A DNA stretch of 47,711 nucleotides from Burkholderiales bacterium (GTDB taxonomy: Bacteria > Pseudomonadota > Gammaproteobacteria > Burkholderiales > Burkholderiaceae_C). The notes beneath the pieces are model-generated. The model worked only from the letters and a program-made list of their open reading frames with translations. It searched no databases and had not been told where the DNA came from. Within the stretch, counting starts at the first letter, position 1; each line of letters begins with the position of its first letter. This document shows positions 1-7,898 of this stretch, piece after piece. Location: the NCBI GenBank assembly GCA_016703325.1, contig JADJCH010000058.1, forward strand, positions 1 to 47,711, written 5' to 3'. Position numbers and translations under genes: made by a program.

Positions 1-1
1 G

Positions 2-730
2 TTCTCGCTGCGCGTCAAGGCGATCTTCTACGCCATGATCACGCTGGCGGTGGCCTCGGCCTTCATGACGCTGGCCTCGCAGTTGAGCGACATCACCGGC
101 GGTGAGGATGGCCTGAGCTTCAAGAACCCGGCCTGGCTGAGCCCGTCCTTCGAGCCCTTTGAAGAGCCGCTGCTCCGCCTGGCGATCGACGGCAAGGTCT
201 TCACCTACTACGTCATCCTGGTGGCGGTAGCGCTGCTCTTCCTGCTGCTGCTGCGCATCGTCAACTCACCTTTCGGCCGGGTGCTGCAGGCCATCCGGGA
301 GAACGACTTCCGCGCCGAGGCCATCGGCTACCGCACCGTCGTCTACCGCACCTGGAGCAACGTGCTGTCCGCCGGCTTCGCCACCGCGGCGGGCGCGCTG
401 CTGGCCCTGTGGCTGCGTTACGTCGGGCCGGACACGACGCTGAGCTTCGAGATCATGCTGGACATCCTGCTGATCGTGGTCATCGGCGGGATGGGGACGA
501 TGTACGGCGCGGTAGTGGGCAGCGTGGCCTTCGTGCTGGCGCAGAACTACCTGCAGGACCTGCTCAAGCTCGGCGCGGGGGCGCTGGAAGGTGTGCCGCT
601 GCTGTCGCAGATCGTCTCGCCGGACCGCTGGCTGCTCTGGCTGGGCGTGCTCTTCGTGCTCTCGGTCTACCACTTCCCCACCGGCATCGTCGGCCGACTG
701 CGGGCGATGGCGCTGCGGCTGAAGGCTTGA
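2..730 (+). CDS. livM: Branched-chain amino acid ABC transporter permease (LivM family), 5'-truncated by window
   Basis: Inner-membrane permease of a branched-chain-amino-acid/urea type ABC importer. The frame is already open at base 2, before the first Met codon at 35, so the true start lies outside the window; about 242 C-terminal residues are visible. They contain several long hydrophobic helices, the cytoplasmic ATPase-contact loop (AIRENDFRAEAIGY) and the conserved GGMGTMYGAVVGS turn, both typical of LivM. The substrate cannot be read from sequence. Partner genes (livH, livG, livF, livJ) are expected upstream. The gene ends 39 bp before an alpha/beta hydrolase on the same strand, so the hydrolases may be co-transcribed with the transporter. 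Confidence 0.9.
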   Translation, partial: FSLRVKAIFYAMITLAVASAFMTLASQLSDITGGEDGLSFKNPAWLSPSFEPFEEPLLRLAIDGKVFTYYVILVAVALLFLLLLRIVNSPFGRVLQAIRENDFRAEAIGYRTVVYRTWSNVLSAGFATAAGALLALWLRYVGPDTTLSFEIMLDILLIVVIGGMGTMYGAVVGSVAFVLAQNYLQDLLKLGAGALEGVPLLSQIVSPDRWLLWLGVLFVLSVYHFPTGIVGRLRAMALRLKA

Positions 731-769
731 TCCGCCTCACGACAGATTCACGAGAGAACAGGGGTCCCC

Positions 770-1615
770 ATGTCGCCCACCTCGAACTACCTTACCTGCC
801 TTGGCCGCGAGATCCACTACATGGAGTGGGGCGCCGGGCACGGAGAAACCGCCGGCACCGTGATCGCCTGGCACGGACTGGCGCGCACCGGCCGGGACAT
901 GGACGACCTGGCCGCCCACCTGTCGCAGCGCTGGCGCGTGATCTGCCCGGACACGATCGGCCGCGGCCTCAGCCAGTGGAGCCCGGACCCAGTGGCCGAA
1001 TACAACCTGGACTTCTACAGCCAGCTGGCCACCGCGCTGGTCAACCAGCTGGGGCTGGAGCGCTTCCACTGGGTCGGTACCTCGATGGGCGGTGCCATCG
1101 GCACCGTGGCGGCGGCCGGTGCGCTGCGCGGTCGCATCCAGCGGCTGGTGCTCAACGACAACGGCCCCAGCCTGGCGGCCGCGGCCATCGAGCGCATCCG
1201 CAGCTACGCCGGCAGCCCGGCCGCCTTCGCCACCGTGAGCGAGCTGGAGGCCTACTTCCGCACCGTCTACAAGCCCTACGGCTGGTTGAGCGACGCCCAG
1301 TGGCGGCGCCTGACCGAGACCTCGGTGCGCCGCCTGCCTGACGGCCGCGTCACGCCGCACTACGACCCGGCGATGGTGCAGCAGTTCATCTGCCATCCGG
1401 ACGACTACGAGCTCTGGGAGGAGTGGGACAGCCTGGACCTGCCCGTGCTCTGCCTGCGCGGAGAAGCCAGCGACCTGCTGCTGCGCGAGACGGTGGACGC
1501 CATGCGCGAGCGTGGCCCGCGCGCGGTGGTGGTGGAGATCCCCGGTTGCGGCCATGCGCCCGCGCTGAACACACCCGAGCAGTTCGCCCTGATCGAACGC
1601 TTCCTGAATGGATGA
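770..1615 (+). CDS. Alpha/beta-fold hydrolase
   Basis: A 281-residue cytoplasmic alpha/beta hydrolase without signal peptide. It shows the oxyanion-region HG after the first beta strand (AWHGLART, about 34-41), the nucleophile elbow VGTSMGG with Ser105, and the C-terminal catalytic histidine in GCGHAPAL (His262). The general fold points to esterase, lactonase or C-C hydrolase activity; the substrate is unknown. The start is preceded by an AGGGG Shine-Dalgarno 7 bases upstream. It sits between livM and a second, exported hydrolase, suggesting a transport-plus-hydrolysis operon for an ester or amide nutrient (inference). Confidence 0.85.
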   Translation: MSPTSNYLTCLGREIHYMEWGAGHGETAGTVIAWHGLARTGRDMDDLAAHLSQRWRVICPDTIGRGLSQWSPDPVAEYNLDFYSQLATALVNQLGLERFHWVGTSMGGAIGTVAAAGALRGRIQRLVLNDNGPSLAAAAIERIRSYAGSPAAFATVSELEAYFRTVYKPYGWLSDAQWRRLTETSVRRLPDGRVTPHYDPAMVQQFICHPDDYELWEEWDSLDLPVLCLRGEASDLLLRETVDAMRERGPRAVVVEIPGCGHAPALNTPEQFALIERFLNG

Positions 1616-1682
1616 CCCCCGCCGCCGGGCAGGCGGCACCCTGACGACCGACGACTGACCCCAACGACACAGGAGACAAGCG

Positions 1683-2711
1683 ATGCCACTCAAGACCTGG
1701 ATCCGCCGCGCCACTGCGGCCACCGCCACCTTCACCGTCAGCGTGCTGGCCGCTGCCGCGGCGCAGGCCGCCGGCACGGTGGGCACGAGCTTTCCCGCCG
1801 ACTTCCCGGTGATCGAGGACGCCACGCTGCAGAAGCCGGTGATCGGTTTTGGTGCCGCAGTCACGACGGGTGTGGTGACGCGCACGCCGGTGATCTTCCT
1901 GCACGGCAACAACGACGTGCCCTACGCCACCCCCTGCAGTCCCACCAACGGCAAGGTGCAGGTGCTGGCTCAGCACCTGGCCAACAACGGCTGGAACCCT
2001 TCCGAACTCTGGGGCCTGGGCTACCAGGGGGATCAATGTGATCTGGTCGCCGCGCAGGGCGGCGACAACACCAAGCGCGCCCGCATCGGCCACACCCACC
2101 AGGCCAACGTGCCGGACCTGCGCCGCTTCGTCGCTGCGGTGCTGGCCTACACCGGCGCGAAGCAGGTGGACATCGTCGGCCACAGCATGGGGGCCACGCT
2201 GGCGCGCGAATGGATGCGCCAGGACGATGCACACCGGCAGGTGCGTCGGCTGGTTTCGATCGACGGTCCGCACCACGGCATCATCAACTGCAGCGCTTCG
2301 TCGCTGAACTATTTCCAGCTGCCGGCCTTTGGCGGCTTCACGCCGGCCAGTGACCTGTGTCAGGAAGTGGGTTCACCACACACGCCCTTCCTGCGCCGTC
2401 TGAATGGTCAGGAGCATGGCCGAAGTCGCCACAGCGAGGTCGCAGGCCCCACCCAGGTGCTGGCCATCCGCAACGCCGACACCAGCTTCGTTTACTTCGC
2501 AGCGCAGGACGGCTTCTTCACCCCGGTGCCGTCCATCGACATCTACGGCAAGGAGGTGGACTTCTCCCGCAGCGCCGCGCTCAAGGGCGCCAAACAGCTG
2601 GACCTGACCGGTCAGGGCCTCTACGACCCGGTGCTGGGCACCACCCACCTGGGCATCCTGCAGTCGCCCCAGACCCAGGCGGCGGTGGTGGAGTTCCTGC
2701 AGCCGCGTTGA
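1683..2711 (+). CDS. Secreted lipase/esterase, possibly PhaZ7-like
   Basis: A 342-residue exported alpha/beta hydrolase. The N-terminus is a Sec signal peptide (basic MPLKTWIRR, hydrophobic core, AQA cleavage region near residues 28-30). The mature part has IFLHGNND (oxyanion loop), nucleophile elbow GHSMG with Ser168, IDGPHHG after the following strand, and a C-terminal GTTHLGIL with His322 as probable catalytic base. The layout (lipase box followed by IDGPHHG, several Cys for disulfides) resembles bacterial lipases and the extracellular PHB depolymerase PhaZ7 of Paucimonas lemoignei; which polymer or lipid it cuts is not decided by the sequence. An AGGAGA Shine-Dalgarno precedes the start. 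It follows the cytoplasmic hydrolase by 67 bp on the same strand. Confidence 0.82.
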   Translation: MPLKTWIRRATAATATFTVSVLAAAAAQAAGTVGTSFPADFPVIEDATLQKPVIGFGAAVTTGVVTRTPVIFLHGNNDVPYATPCSPTNGKVQVLAQHLANNGWNPSELWGLGYQGDQCDLVAAQGGDNTKRARIGHTHQANVPDLRRFVAAVLAYTGAKQVDIVGHSMGATLAREWMRQDDAHRQVRRLVSIDGPHHGIINCSASSLNYFQLPAFGGFTPASDLCQEVGSPHTPFLRRLNGQEHGRSRHSEVAGPTQVLAIRNADTSFVYFAAQDGFFTPVPSIDIYGKEVDFSRSAALKGAKQLDLTGQGLYDPVLGTTHLGILQSPQTQAAVVEFLQPR

Positions 2712-2726
2712 CCCAGCCCGCAAGGC

Positions 2727-2743
2727 CCGGCCGGTTGGGCCGG
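2727..2743. terminator. GC-rich hairpin between convergent genes
   Basis: The inverted repeat CCGGCC-N5-GGCCGG lies in the short gap between two convergent genes, the lipase and the PEP-CTERM gene. There is no T tract on either strand, so this is at most a weak or Rho-assisted terminator. Confidence 0.25.
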
Positions 2744-2759
2744 CCGGCTGCGACCGTCG

Positions 2760-3737
2760 TCAGGCCGGGCGGGATGCCGGTTGACGACGGCGCGCCCGCC
2801 AGCCGATGAGGGCCAGGCCGCCGGTCAGCAGCGCCCAGCTTTCGGGCTCGGGCACGGGTGACGCCGACAGCACGAACAGCCGCGACGCGCCGGTACCGGA
2901 ATCCTCGGCGGCCAGGTAGATGGTGCCGAGTTCGTCGATGGTCACCCCCTCGATGGCCTGGGTCGTGACGCCCGACAGGTCGAAGCTGCTGAGCAGGTTG
3001 CCGCTGCGGTCGATCTCGAGCAGCTTCTTCGAGTCCAGACTCAGCACCAGCAGGTGATCGGCCGCGAGCGTCCCGGCCAGAGGGTCCACCCCTGCGAGGG
3101 TCTGCACGTCCGACAGGCTGTTCAGCCCGAACAGCGAGCTGCTGCCGGAGAACAGCTCGGTGGTGGCCGCCGTACCGCCGCCCGCCGCGAAGGTCAGCGT
3201 GCTCTGCCGCAGCACGGCCGGGTTGTCCTGTTTCACGGAGAAGAAACTGCCGTCGCGCGCGTCGTAGGAGATGCCCTCGGTGCCGACATTGCCGACGCTG
3301 GCGGTCGAGCCCGTGATCGCTGCCCAGGGCTGGCTGCTCAGCGCCGCCGTGCCGCCGTTGGAGAAGCCGAACCGGTAGGCGATCTGAGGCCGCTCATCGA
3401 CGACGACGAGTTGACCCCCACCCAGGTAGGTCAGGCCCTCAGCGTCGCTGTGAGTGCTGCCGGTGCCGGCCCAGTTGAAGGCCATCGACCCCAGTGTCTG
3501 GCCGGTCCGGCTGATCTCGACCACCCCGAGCCCCTCATCGCCCACGAAGAAGAGGCTGCCGCGGTCACGGGCATAGGTGATGGCCGAGGCTTCCAGGCCC
3601 ATGCCGCTGAGGGTGTCGAGGGCGTAGCTGCCGGTCACCGCGTAGCGCGACAGGTCCAGCGAGGTGGCGGCCTGCACTTGGCCGACCCCACACAGCAGAG
3701 CGGAGGAAAGGGCCAGGAGGCGCAGCAGGGGGGTCAT
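2760..3737 (-). CDS. PEP-CTERM protein with SdiA-regulated-like beta-propeller domain
   Basis: A 325-residue exported protein. It starts with a signal peptide (MTPLLRLLALSSALLCGVGQVQA cleavage region) and ends with a complete PEP-CTERM sorting tail: VPEPESWALL near 295-304, a hydrophobic helix, then a WRARRR basic end. Exosortase (EpsH/XrtA-type) is expected to cut at the PEP motif and hand the protein to the envelope or exopolysaccharide. The body has repeated short strands with D-R-G-S-L-F-F-V-G-D-E, D-A-E-G-L and E-G-V-T-I-D motifs, like the SdiA-regulated/YncE-like propeller domains that sit on cell surfaces. No exosortase gene is in the window. Convergent with the lipase. Confidence 0.85.
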   Translation of the reverse strand: MTPLLRLLALSSALLCGVGQVQAATSLDLSRYAVTGSYALDTLSGMGLEASAITYARDRGSLFFVGDEGLGVVEISRTGQTLGSMAFNWAGTGSTHSDAEGLTYLGGGQLVVVDERPQIAYRFGFSNGGTAALSSQPWAAITGSTASVGNVGTEGISYDARDGSFFSVKQDNPAVLRQSTLTFAAGGGTAATTELFSGSSSLFGLNSLSDVQTLAGVDPLAGTLAADHLLVLSLDSKKLLEIDRSGNLLSSFDLSGVTTQAIEGVTIDELGTIYLAAEDSGTGASRLFVLSASPVPEPESWALLTGGLALIGWRARRRQPASRPA

Positions 3738-3927
3738 GGTGCTCGAGTCCAGGGTTCAAGGTTGACAGCGTTTGAAGCCGACATGCTCCGGCCCGGTCGT
3801 GACGGATCAGTGACACCCCCCGCAACCGCGGGGCGCCGCTGCCGTCATGGACTTGTGATACACCTACCAGGCTGAGCGTCGGTCATCCACAGGGGAGCCG
3901 GCCCCGAGAACAATTGGAACCTGTGCG

Positions 3928-4386
3928 ATGAATTCGGCCTCTGCCCTCTCTGCCGCTGCCTCCTTCTCTCCCGCCGCCTCCGACATTGCCGGTCCTGCGC
4001 CACTGCCGCTGGTTTACTCCTGTTCAGGATGTTCGAGTGCGGCTCAGCTTTGCAACGATCTGGCGCTGCGCCTGGATCGAGCTGGTCTGGCGGAGATGTC
4101 CTGCATTGCCGGGGTCGGCGGCGGCGTGCCTGGGCTGGTGCGAACCGCCAAGTCGGGCCGGCCCATCCTGGCGCTGGACGGTTGCCCGCTGCACTGCGTG
4201 CGCCATTGCCTGGAGCGCCATGCCCTGCAGCCGCAGGTGCACGTGGACCTATCCAGGTCAGGCATCAAGCGCCGGCTGCATGAGGATCCCAGTGCCGAGG
4301 AGCTGCAGCGGATCTGGGCCGAAGTCGTGCTGCCTGCCTTGGAGTCCGTGCAGGCATCGGTGACGCCTGCGCCGGTGCTTCCGTGA
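3928..4386 (+). CDS. DGC-domain putative zinc-binding protein
   Basis: A 152-residue soluble protein with the hallmarks of the DGC family: CSGCSS early (about residues 31-36), a central glycine-rich IAGVGGGVPG, the name-giving DGC in LALDGCPLHC, and a further CVRHCL, giving a cluster of about six cysteines able to bind zinc or an Fe-S centre. The biochemical function of the family is not established; members are often found near denitrification or metal genes, and here the nor cluster starts about 1.5 kb away on the other strand. Divergent from the PEP-CTERM gene with 190 bp between. Confidence 0.8.
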   Translation: MNSASALSAAASFSPAASDIAGPAPLPLVYSCSGCSSAAQLCNDLALRLDRAGLAEMSCIAGVGGGVPGLVRTAKSGRPILALDGCPLHCVRHCLERHALQPQVHVDLSRSGIKRRLHEDPSAEELQRIWAEVVLPALESVQASVTPAPVLP

Positions 4387-4394
4387 GGCGGGCT

Positions 4395-4592
4395 TCAGCC
4401 GGCTGAGGGATCACCAGCCTGCGGTGCTGCGGGAGGGTTAGCGCCAGCGTCGGGAGTGACTTCGCTGACGTCATCGGCGGAGGGGGCCGGGTTGGAGGCG
4501 CCGGACGCCTTGCGCTGCTCCTTTTCTTGCTTCTTGCGCTTCTTCTCGAGTTCGCGTTGTCGCTTCTCGAACTGGTAGTTCGGCTTGGCCAT
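4395..4592 (-). CDS. Small lysine-rich conserved protein
   Basis: A 65-residue protein beginning MAKPNYQFEKRQRELEKKRK, an extremely basic predicted coiled helix, followed by a Pro/Ala/Asp-rich disordered tail. The frame extends further upstream, but the Met at 4592 fits the basic start seen in similar small Burkholderiales proteins, and the upstream residues look non-coding. It lies downstream of the cold-shock gene and ends 8 bp from the convergent DGC gene. The function is unknown; the charge suggests RNA or ribosome contact (inference). Confidence 0.65.
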   Translation of the reverse strand: MAKPNYQFEKRQRELEKKRKKQEKEQRKASGASNPAPSADDVSEVTPDAGANPPAAPQAGDPSAG

Positions 4593-4686
4593 CTGGTGCG
4601 GCTCCGGTGGTTGAGGGTCCGAGCCACGCCGGCACAGCGGAGCCGGAACGCTCCAGGCGGTGTGCGGTGTGGCGAAGAAACAGGAA

Positions 4687-4704
4687 ACCCGCCATCGGGC
4701 GGGT
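4687..4704 (-). terminator. Probable intrinsic terminator of the cold-shock gene
   Basis: The perfect 7-bp inverted repeat ACCCGCC/GGCGGGT with a 4-base loop is followed, when read on the minus strand, by TTTCCTGTTTCTTC. It lies about 80 bp after the csp stop codon. A second perfect hairpin (GCTGCGCC/GGCGCAGC, 4717-4736) sits just before it. Confidence 0.5.
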
Positions 4705-4784
4705 CTCAAGCGGTCGGCTGCGCCTCAGGGCGCAGCACAGGCCGGTCCGGGTGGACCGCCTGTCGGGCGGGGCCGGCGCAGGCT

Positions 4785-4994
4785 TCAGAGGGCCTTGATG
4801 CGAGCGGCCATCGGGCCCTTCTCGCCTTGCTTGACCTCGAACTCCACGCGCTGGTTCTCGTTCAGCGTCTTGAAGCCGTTGCCCTGGATTTCCTTGAAGT
4901 GGGCGAACAGGTCCTTGCCGCCGTTGTCCGGAGCGATGAAGCCGAAGCCCTTGCTCTCGTTGAACCATTTGACGGTGCCGGTTTCGATGGACAT
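4785..4994 (-). CDS. cspA: Cold-shock protein (CspA family)
   Basis: A 69-residue single OB-fold cold-shock domain protein. It begins MSIETGTVKWFNESKGFGFI with RNP1 (KGFGFI) and has the RNP2 variant DLFAHF that is common in beta-proteobacteria, ending at KGPMAARIKAL. It binds single-stranded nucleic acid and melts RNA structure in the cytoplasm. The long 116-bp space between the infA stop and this start can hold a structured leader, as is usual for csp mRNAs. The start was chosen by family length; the open frame extends upstream without coding character. Confidence 0.93.
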   Translation of the reverse strand: MSIETGTVKWFNESKGFGFIAPDNGGKDLFAHFKEIQGNGFKTLNENQRVEFEVKQGEKGPMAARIKAL

Positions 4995-5110
4995 GTGGGG
5001 ATTGCTTTCTGTGCAAGTGGATGAAGAGATGCCCCAGCTGTGGCTGGTGCGGGCCAGCATCCGGTGAATCACCGGCGGGCTGACAGGGGAAAGGGTCTGG
5101 TGAAAAGGGA

Positions 5111-5371
5111 TCAACGGCGACGCGGCGTGAAGCCCGAGGAGGGGCCACGTTGTTCCAGGTGCCGGAAGGTGATGCGGCCCTTGTTCAGGTCGTAGGGCGA
5201 CAGCTCCAGCGACACGCGGTCACCCGCCAGGATGCGGATGTTGTGTTTGCGCATCTTGCCGGCGGTGTAGGCCACCAGGGCGTGGCCGTTTTCCAGCTTC
5301 ACGCGGTAACGGGAGTCGGGCAGCACTTCTTCGACGAGGCCGCGCATTTCGATGAGTTCTTCTTTGGCCAA
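5111..5371 (-). CDS. infA: Translation initiation factor IF-1
   Basis: An 86-residue S1/OB-fold protein: AKEELIEMRG at the start, then NGHALVAYTAGKMRKHNIRI and ELSPYDLNKGRITFRH, the full IF-1 signature. It binds the ribosomal A site during initiation. The family's N-terminus (M-A-K-E) places the start on a TTG at 5371. An alternative in-frame GTG at 5380 overlaps the stop of the upstream gene as GTGA and would add three residues. No convincing Shine-Dalgarno precedes either, so translation may be coupled to the upstream gene. The basic C-terminal extension (about residues 73-86) goes beyond the usual 72-residue IF-1, and resembles the second infA copy many Burkholderiales carry next to cold-shock genes. 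Confidence 0.92.
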   Translation of the reverse strand: MAKEELIEMRGLVEEVLPDSRYRVKLENGHALVAYTAGKMRKHNIRILAGDRVSLELSPYDLNKGRITFRHLEQRGPSSGFTPRRR

Positions 5372-5376
5372 GAGGT

Positions 5377-5667
5377 TCACCAGGGGTTGATGGCGGGAGA
5401 GGCCGCCGTGGGGGCCGACACATTCAGCCAGGCGAGTCCTTCGACGCGGGCGTACTGCGAGGCGTCGAGGTCGGAGTCGAATGAGGGCGTGAATCGCATG
5501 ACGCGGTCGTGCGAGGCGCTGCCTCGACCGCTGCGGATGGACACCGCAGCGCGGAATCGACCGTCGTGCGTGCGTTGGGTCAGGGGAGTCACAAGGTACT
5601 TCCCGACCTGGATGGGAGGATGAATGGTGTTCTTTCGGGTGCCAGGCCGGCCCACAAGGGCCGGCAT
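5377..5667 (-). CDS. Conserved small protein upstream of infA
   Basis: A protein of up to 96 residues. The conserved-looking part runs from GKYLVTPLTQ through DGRFRAAVSIRSGRGS and DRVMRFTPSF to YARVEGLAWL, a pattern I associate with small Burkholderiales proteins of unknown function found near csp genes. The start is uncertain: Met codons at 5697 and 5667 lack a Shine-Dalgarno and a GTG within the conserved part is possible. The stop overlaps the alternative GTG start of infA. No domain of known function is recognisable. Confidence 0.6.
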   Translation of the reverse strand: MPALVGRPGTRKNTIHPPIQVGKYLVTPLTQRTHDGRFRAAVSIRSGRGSASHDRVMRFTPSFDSDLDASQYARVEGLAWLNVSAPTAASPAINPW

Positions 5668-5912
5668 GTCTGATGTGAAACGCGCACGGATGCGCATCGG
5701 CGAAGGTTGAACTCACTGTCCGGCGGCTGGGGTGCAGGGGTACTCGCTGCAGCCCAGGGGCGGCCAGAACATGGAGATCGCCGGGGCAATCAGGACATCT
5801 GGCGGAGGGAGAGATCAACAGTGGATCTCTGCGCGATCAACCTGGAGAGCGCAAGGCTCATTGATCGGACAAAACATGATTATCGCATGACGGGCTGGCT
5901 TGGTGTGCGGTC

Positions 5913-7898
5913 TCAGCGCGTCAACCCCGCATACACCTGCGCCAGCCGGTGCACCAAGTCACGCGGGCGGTGCACCAGCGCATAGCCCTGCTGGCCGAAG
6001 AGCATGGGCAGGTAGTCGTGCGCGGCCTCGTCGATGGTGACGCAGAACGGCGTCAGGCCGGCTTCGCGGGCGGATTGCACCGCGTGGCGGGTGTCTTCCA
6101 GGCCGTAGCGGCCTTCGTAGACGTCCAGGTCGTTGGGTTTGCCGTCGGTGAGGATGAGCAGCAGGCGCTGGCGCTCCGGGCGCTCGGCCAGGCGCAGCGT
6201 GGCGTAGCGCAGCGCGGCGCCCATGCGGGTGTAGTAGCCAGGTTTGACGGCACCCACCCGGGCGCGGGCCGGCTCGTTCCAGGCTTCGTCGAAGCCCTTG
6301 AGGTGCTGGATGCGCACGTTCTGCCGCCGCACGGAGCTGAAGCCGAGCATCTCGAAGGGATCGCCGCCGGCATGCAGCGCTTCGCCGAAAACGTACAGGG
6401 CGTCGCGGATGACGTCGATGACGCGTTGTTCGGGTTCGGCCGCGGCCTGGATCTCGTCCAGCCCGGACTGGACGCTCCAGAGTTTGCTGGCCGCCGAGCT
6501 GCGCACCTTGCTCGGGCCGTTCCAGACGTAGGCGTCGGTGGACAGCGACAGATCGGCCAGCAGCAGGGTGGCCAGGCTGCGTTCGCTGCGCTCACGGCGG
6601 GTGAAGACGGCCGGGGTGGCGCTGCGCGCGCTGCCACGGCCTTCCACCTGGTGGCGCACCCAGGCGTCCAGGTCGATCTCTTCGCCGTCCGGCTGGGCGC
6701 GGGCGGGGCGGGGCGCGGCGCGCAGCACCTCCAGGCGGCGGCGGATCTTGCGGGCGGTGGCGCGCAGTGCGGCGTCCGGTTGGAAGGGGGCGGCTTCGCG
6801 GTTGACCCTGCACTGCACTGCGCAGTGTTCGGGCAGCAGCCGGCCCTTGCGATGATCCCATTCCGGCAGCCGGATGCCCGGGCCGAGCGGGGCATCGTCG
6901 GCGGCGGCGCTGGGCAGGTCAAGGTCGAACTTGACCCGCGAGGCCGCGCGCTCGCCGTCCGGTGCCACGGCGATCACGTCCATGTCGTCGGCGGCGGCCA
7001 GGGCGTTGTCGTTTTCGTCCTCGTCGCTGGCGCGGTTGACCCTGACGTACTCCCCCCAGCTGAGGATCGATTCGGCGCGGAAGAACATGATCAGCGGCGC
7101 CTTGTCGCGCTCGTCCTTCACTTCTTCGGCGTGCCGGCGTTTGCGATCCGACGGGGTGGCGCTGCGCTGGCTGTCCTGCGGGTTCTGCCCGGGTTCGGTC
7201 GGGGTGCGCAAGCCGTGCAGGCTGGGTGGGGTTGCTGCAGCGGATTCAAGCCAGAGCCAGACCGGCTCCACATCGATCGGGCCGCAGCGGTTGCGTGATG
7301 CGCTCGCAGCCAGTTCGGCGGCCTCTTTTGCGGTACCGAACTCCGGTGTGAGCGTGTCGCGCAGGGCCTGCTGGACCTGGCGCTCGGCGGCCTGAGCCGT
7401 GGCCTTGAGCTGGCGCAGATCCGGGCGCAGCGCCAGCTGGGCCTGCACCAGCCGCTGGTAGCGGCTGCGCAGTCCGGGCAGGCGCTGCAGCGCGGCGCGG
7501 GTGGCCCGCAGGTTGCTGCGGATCCAGCCGTCGGTCGGGTCCCCGAATTCACCATCACCACTGGCGGCCAGGGCGGCCAACCAGAGGTAGAGCGAGCGGT
7601 TGAGCTCGGTCTCCGGGAAGACGGCGATGCTGGCGGGCAGGGCCAGGGTGTCCGGCTCCAGCCGGGGCAGGTCCGCGTGGGTGCCGCTGCCGGCGATGCG
7701 CTGCAGCAGGTTGCGCTCGCCGCCCACCCGGCGCGCCGCAGCGCTGGACAGCCGCACCGTGGGTGAACCGCCGCCGGCCCGGAACAGCAGGCCGATGGAG
7801 CGTTCCATCTCGGGCAGGGTGACCACGGCGGCCCTGTGGTGGCGGTCCGCAGCGCGGGTGATGAAGCGGTGCCATTGCTGGCCAACCCATTCTTCCAT
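5913..7898 (-). CDS. norD: Nitric oxide reductase activation protein NorD
   Basis: A 661-residue protein with a C-terminal von Willebrand factor A domain: MIDAS motif DLSLST at 449-454 and TDGKPND at 585-591. It works with the ATPase NorQ as a MoxR/vWA pair that inserts the non-haem iron into the NorB active site; the vWA part contacts the target. The long N-terminal region (residues 1-440) is typical of NorD. The ATG overlaps the stop of the preceding polyferredoxin gene (TGATG), so the two are translationally coupled. It is the last gene of the operon. Confidence 0.93.
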   Translation of the reverse strand: MEEWVGQQWHRFITRAADRHHRAAVVTLPEMERSIGLLFRAGGGSPTVRLSSAAARRVGGERNLLQRIAGSGTHADLPRLEPDTLALPASIAVFPETELNRSLYLWLAALAASGDGEFGDPTDGWIRSNLRATRAALQRLPGLRSRYQRLVQAQLALRPDLRQLKATAQAAERQVQQALRDTLTPEFGTAKEAAELAASASRNRCGPIDVEPVWLWLESAAATPPSLHGLRTPTEPGQNPQDSQRSATPSDRKRRHAEEVKDERDKAPLIMFFRAESILSWGEYVRVNRASDEDENDNALAAADDMDVIAVAPDGERAASRVKFDLDLPSAAADDAPLGPGIRLPEWDHRKGRLLPEHCAVQCRVNREAAPFQPDAALRATARKIRRRLEVLRAAPRPARAQPDGEEIDLDAWVRHQVEGRGSARSATPAVFTRRERSERSLATLLLADLSLSTDAYVWNGPSKVRSSAASKLWSVQSGLDEIQAAAEPEQRVIDVIRDALYVFGEALHAGGDPFEMLGFSSVRRQNVRIQHLKGFDEAWNEPARARVGAVKPGYYTRMGAALRYATLRLAERPERQRLLLILTDGKPNDLDVYEGRYGLEDTRHAVQSAREAGLTPFCVTIDEAAHDYLPMLFGQQGYALVHRPRDLVHRLAQVYAGLTR

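Noticed and set aside
5880..5912. Possible FNR-like TTGAT...ACAA after norD
   Set aside because: Half-site spacing is two bases short of the required geometry and there is no gene start in a suitable position.
5949..7298. 449-codon plus-strand frame
   Set aside because: Antisense to norD, no recognisable motif.
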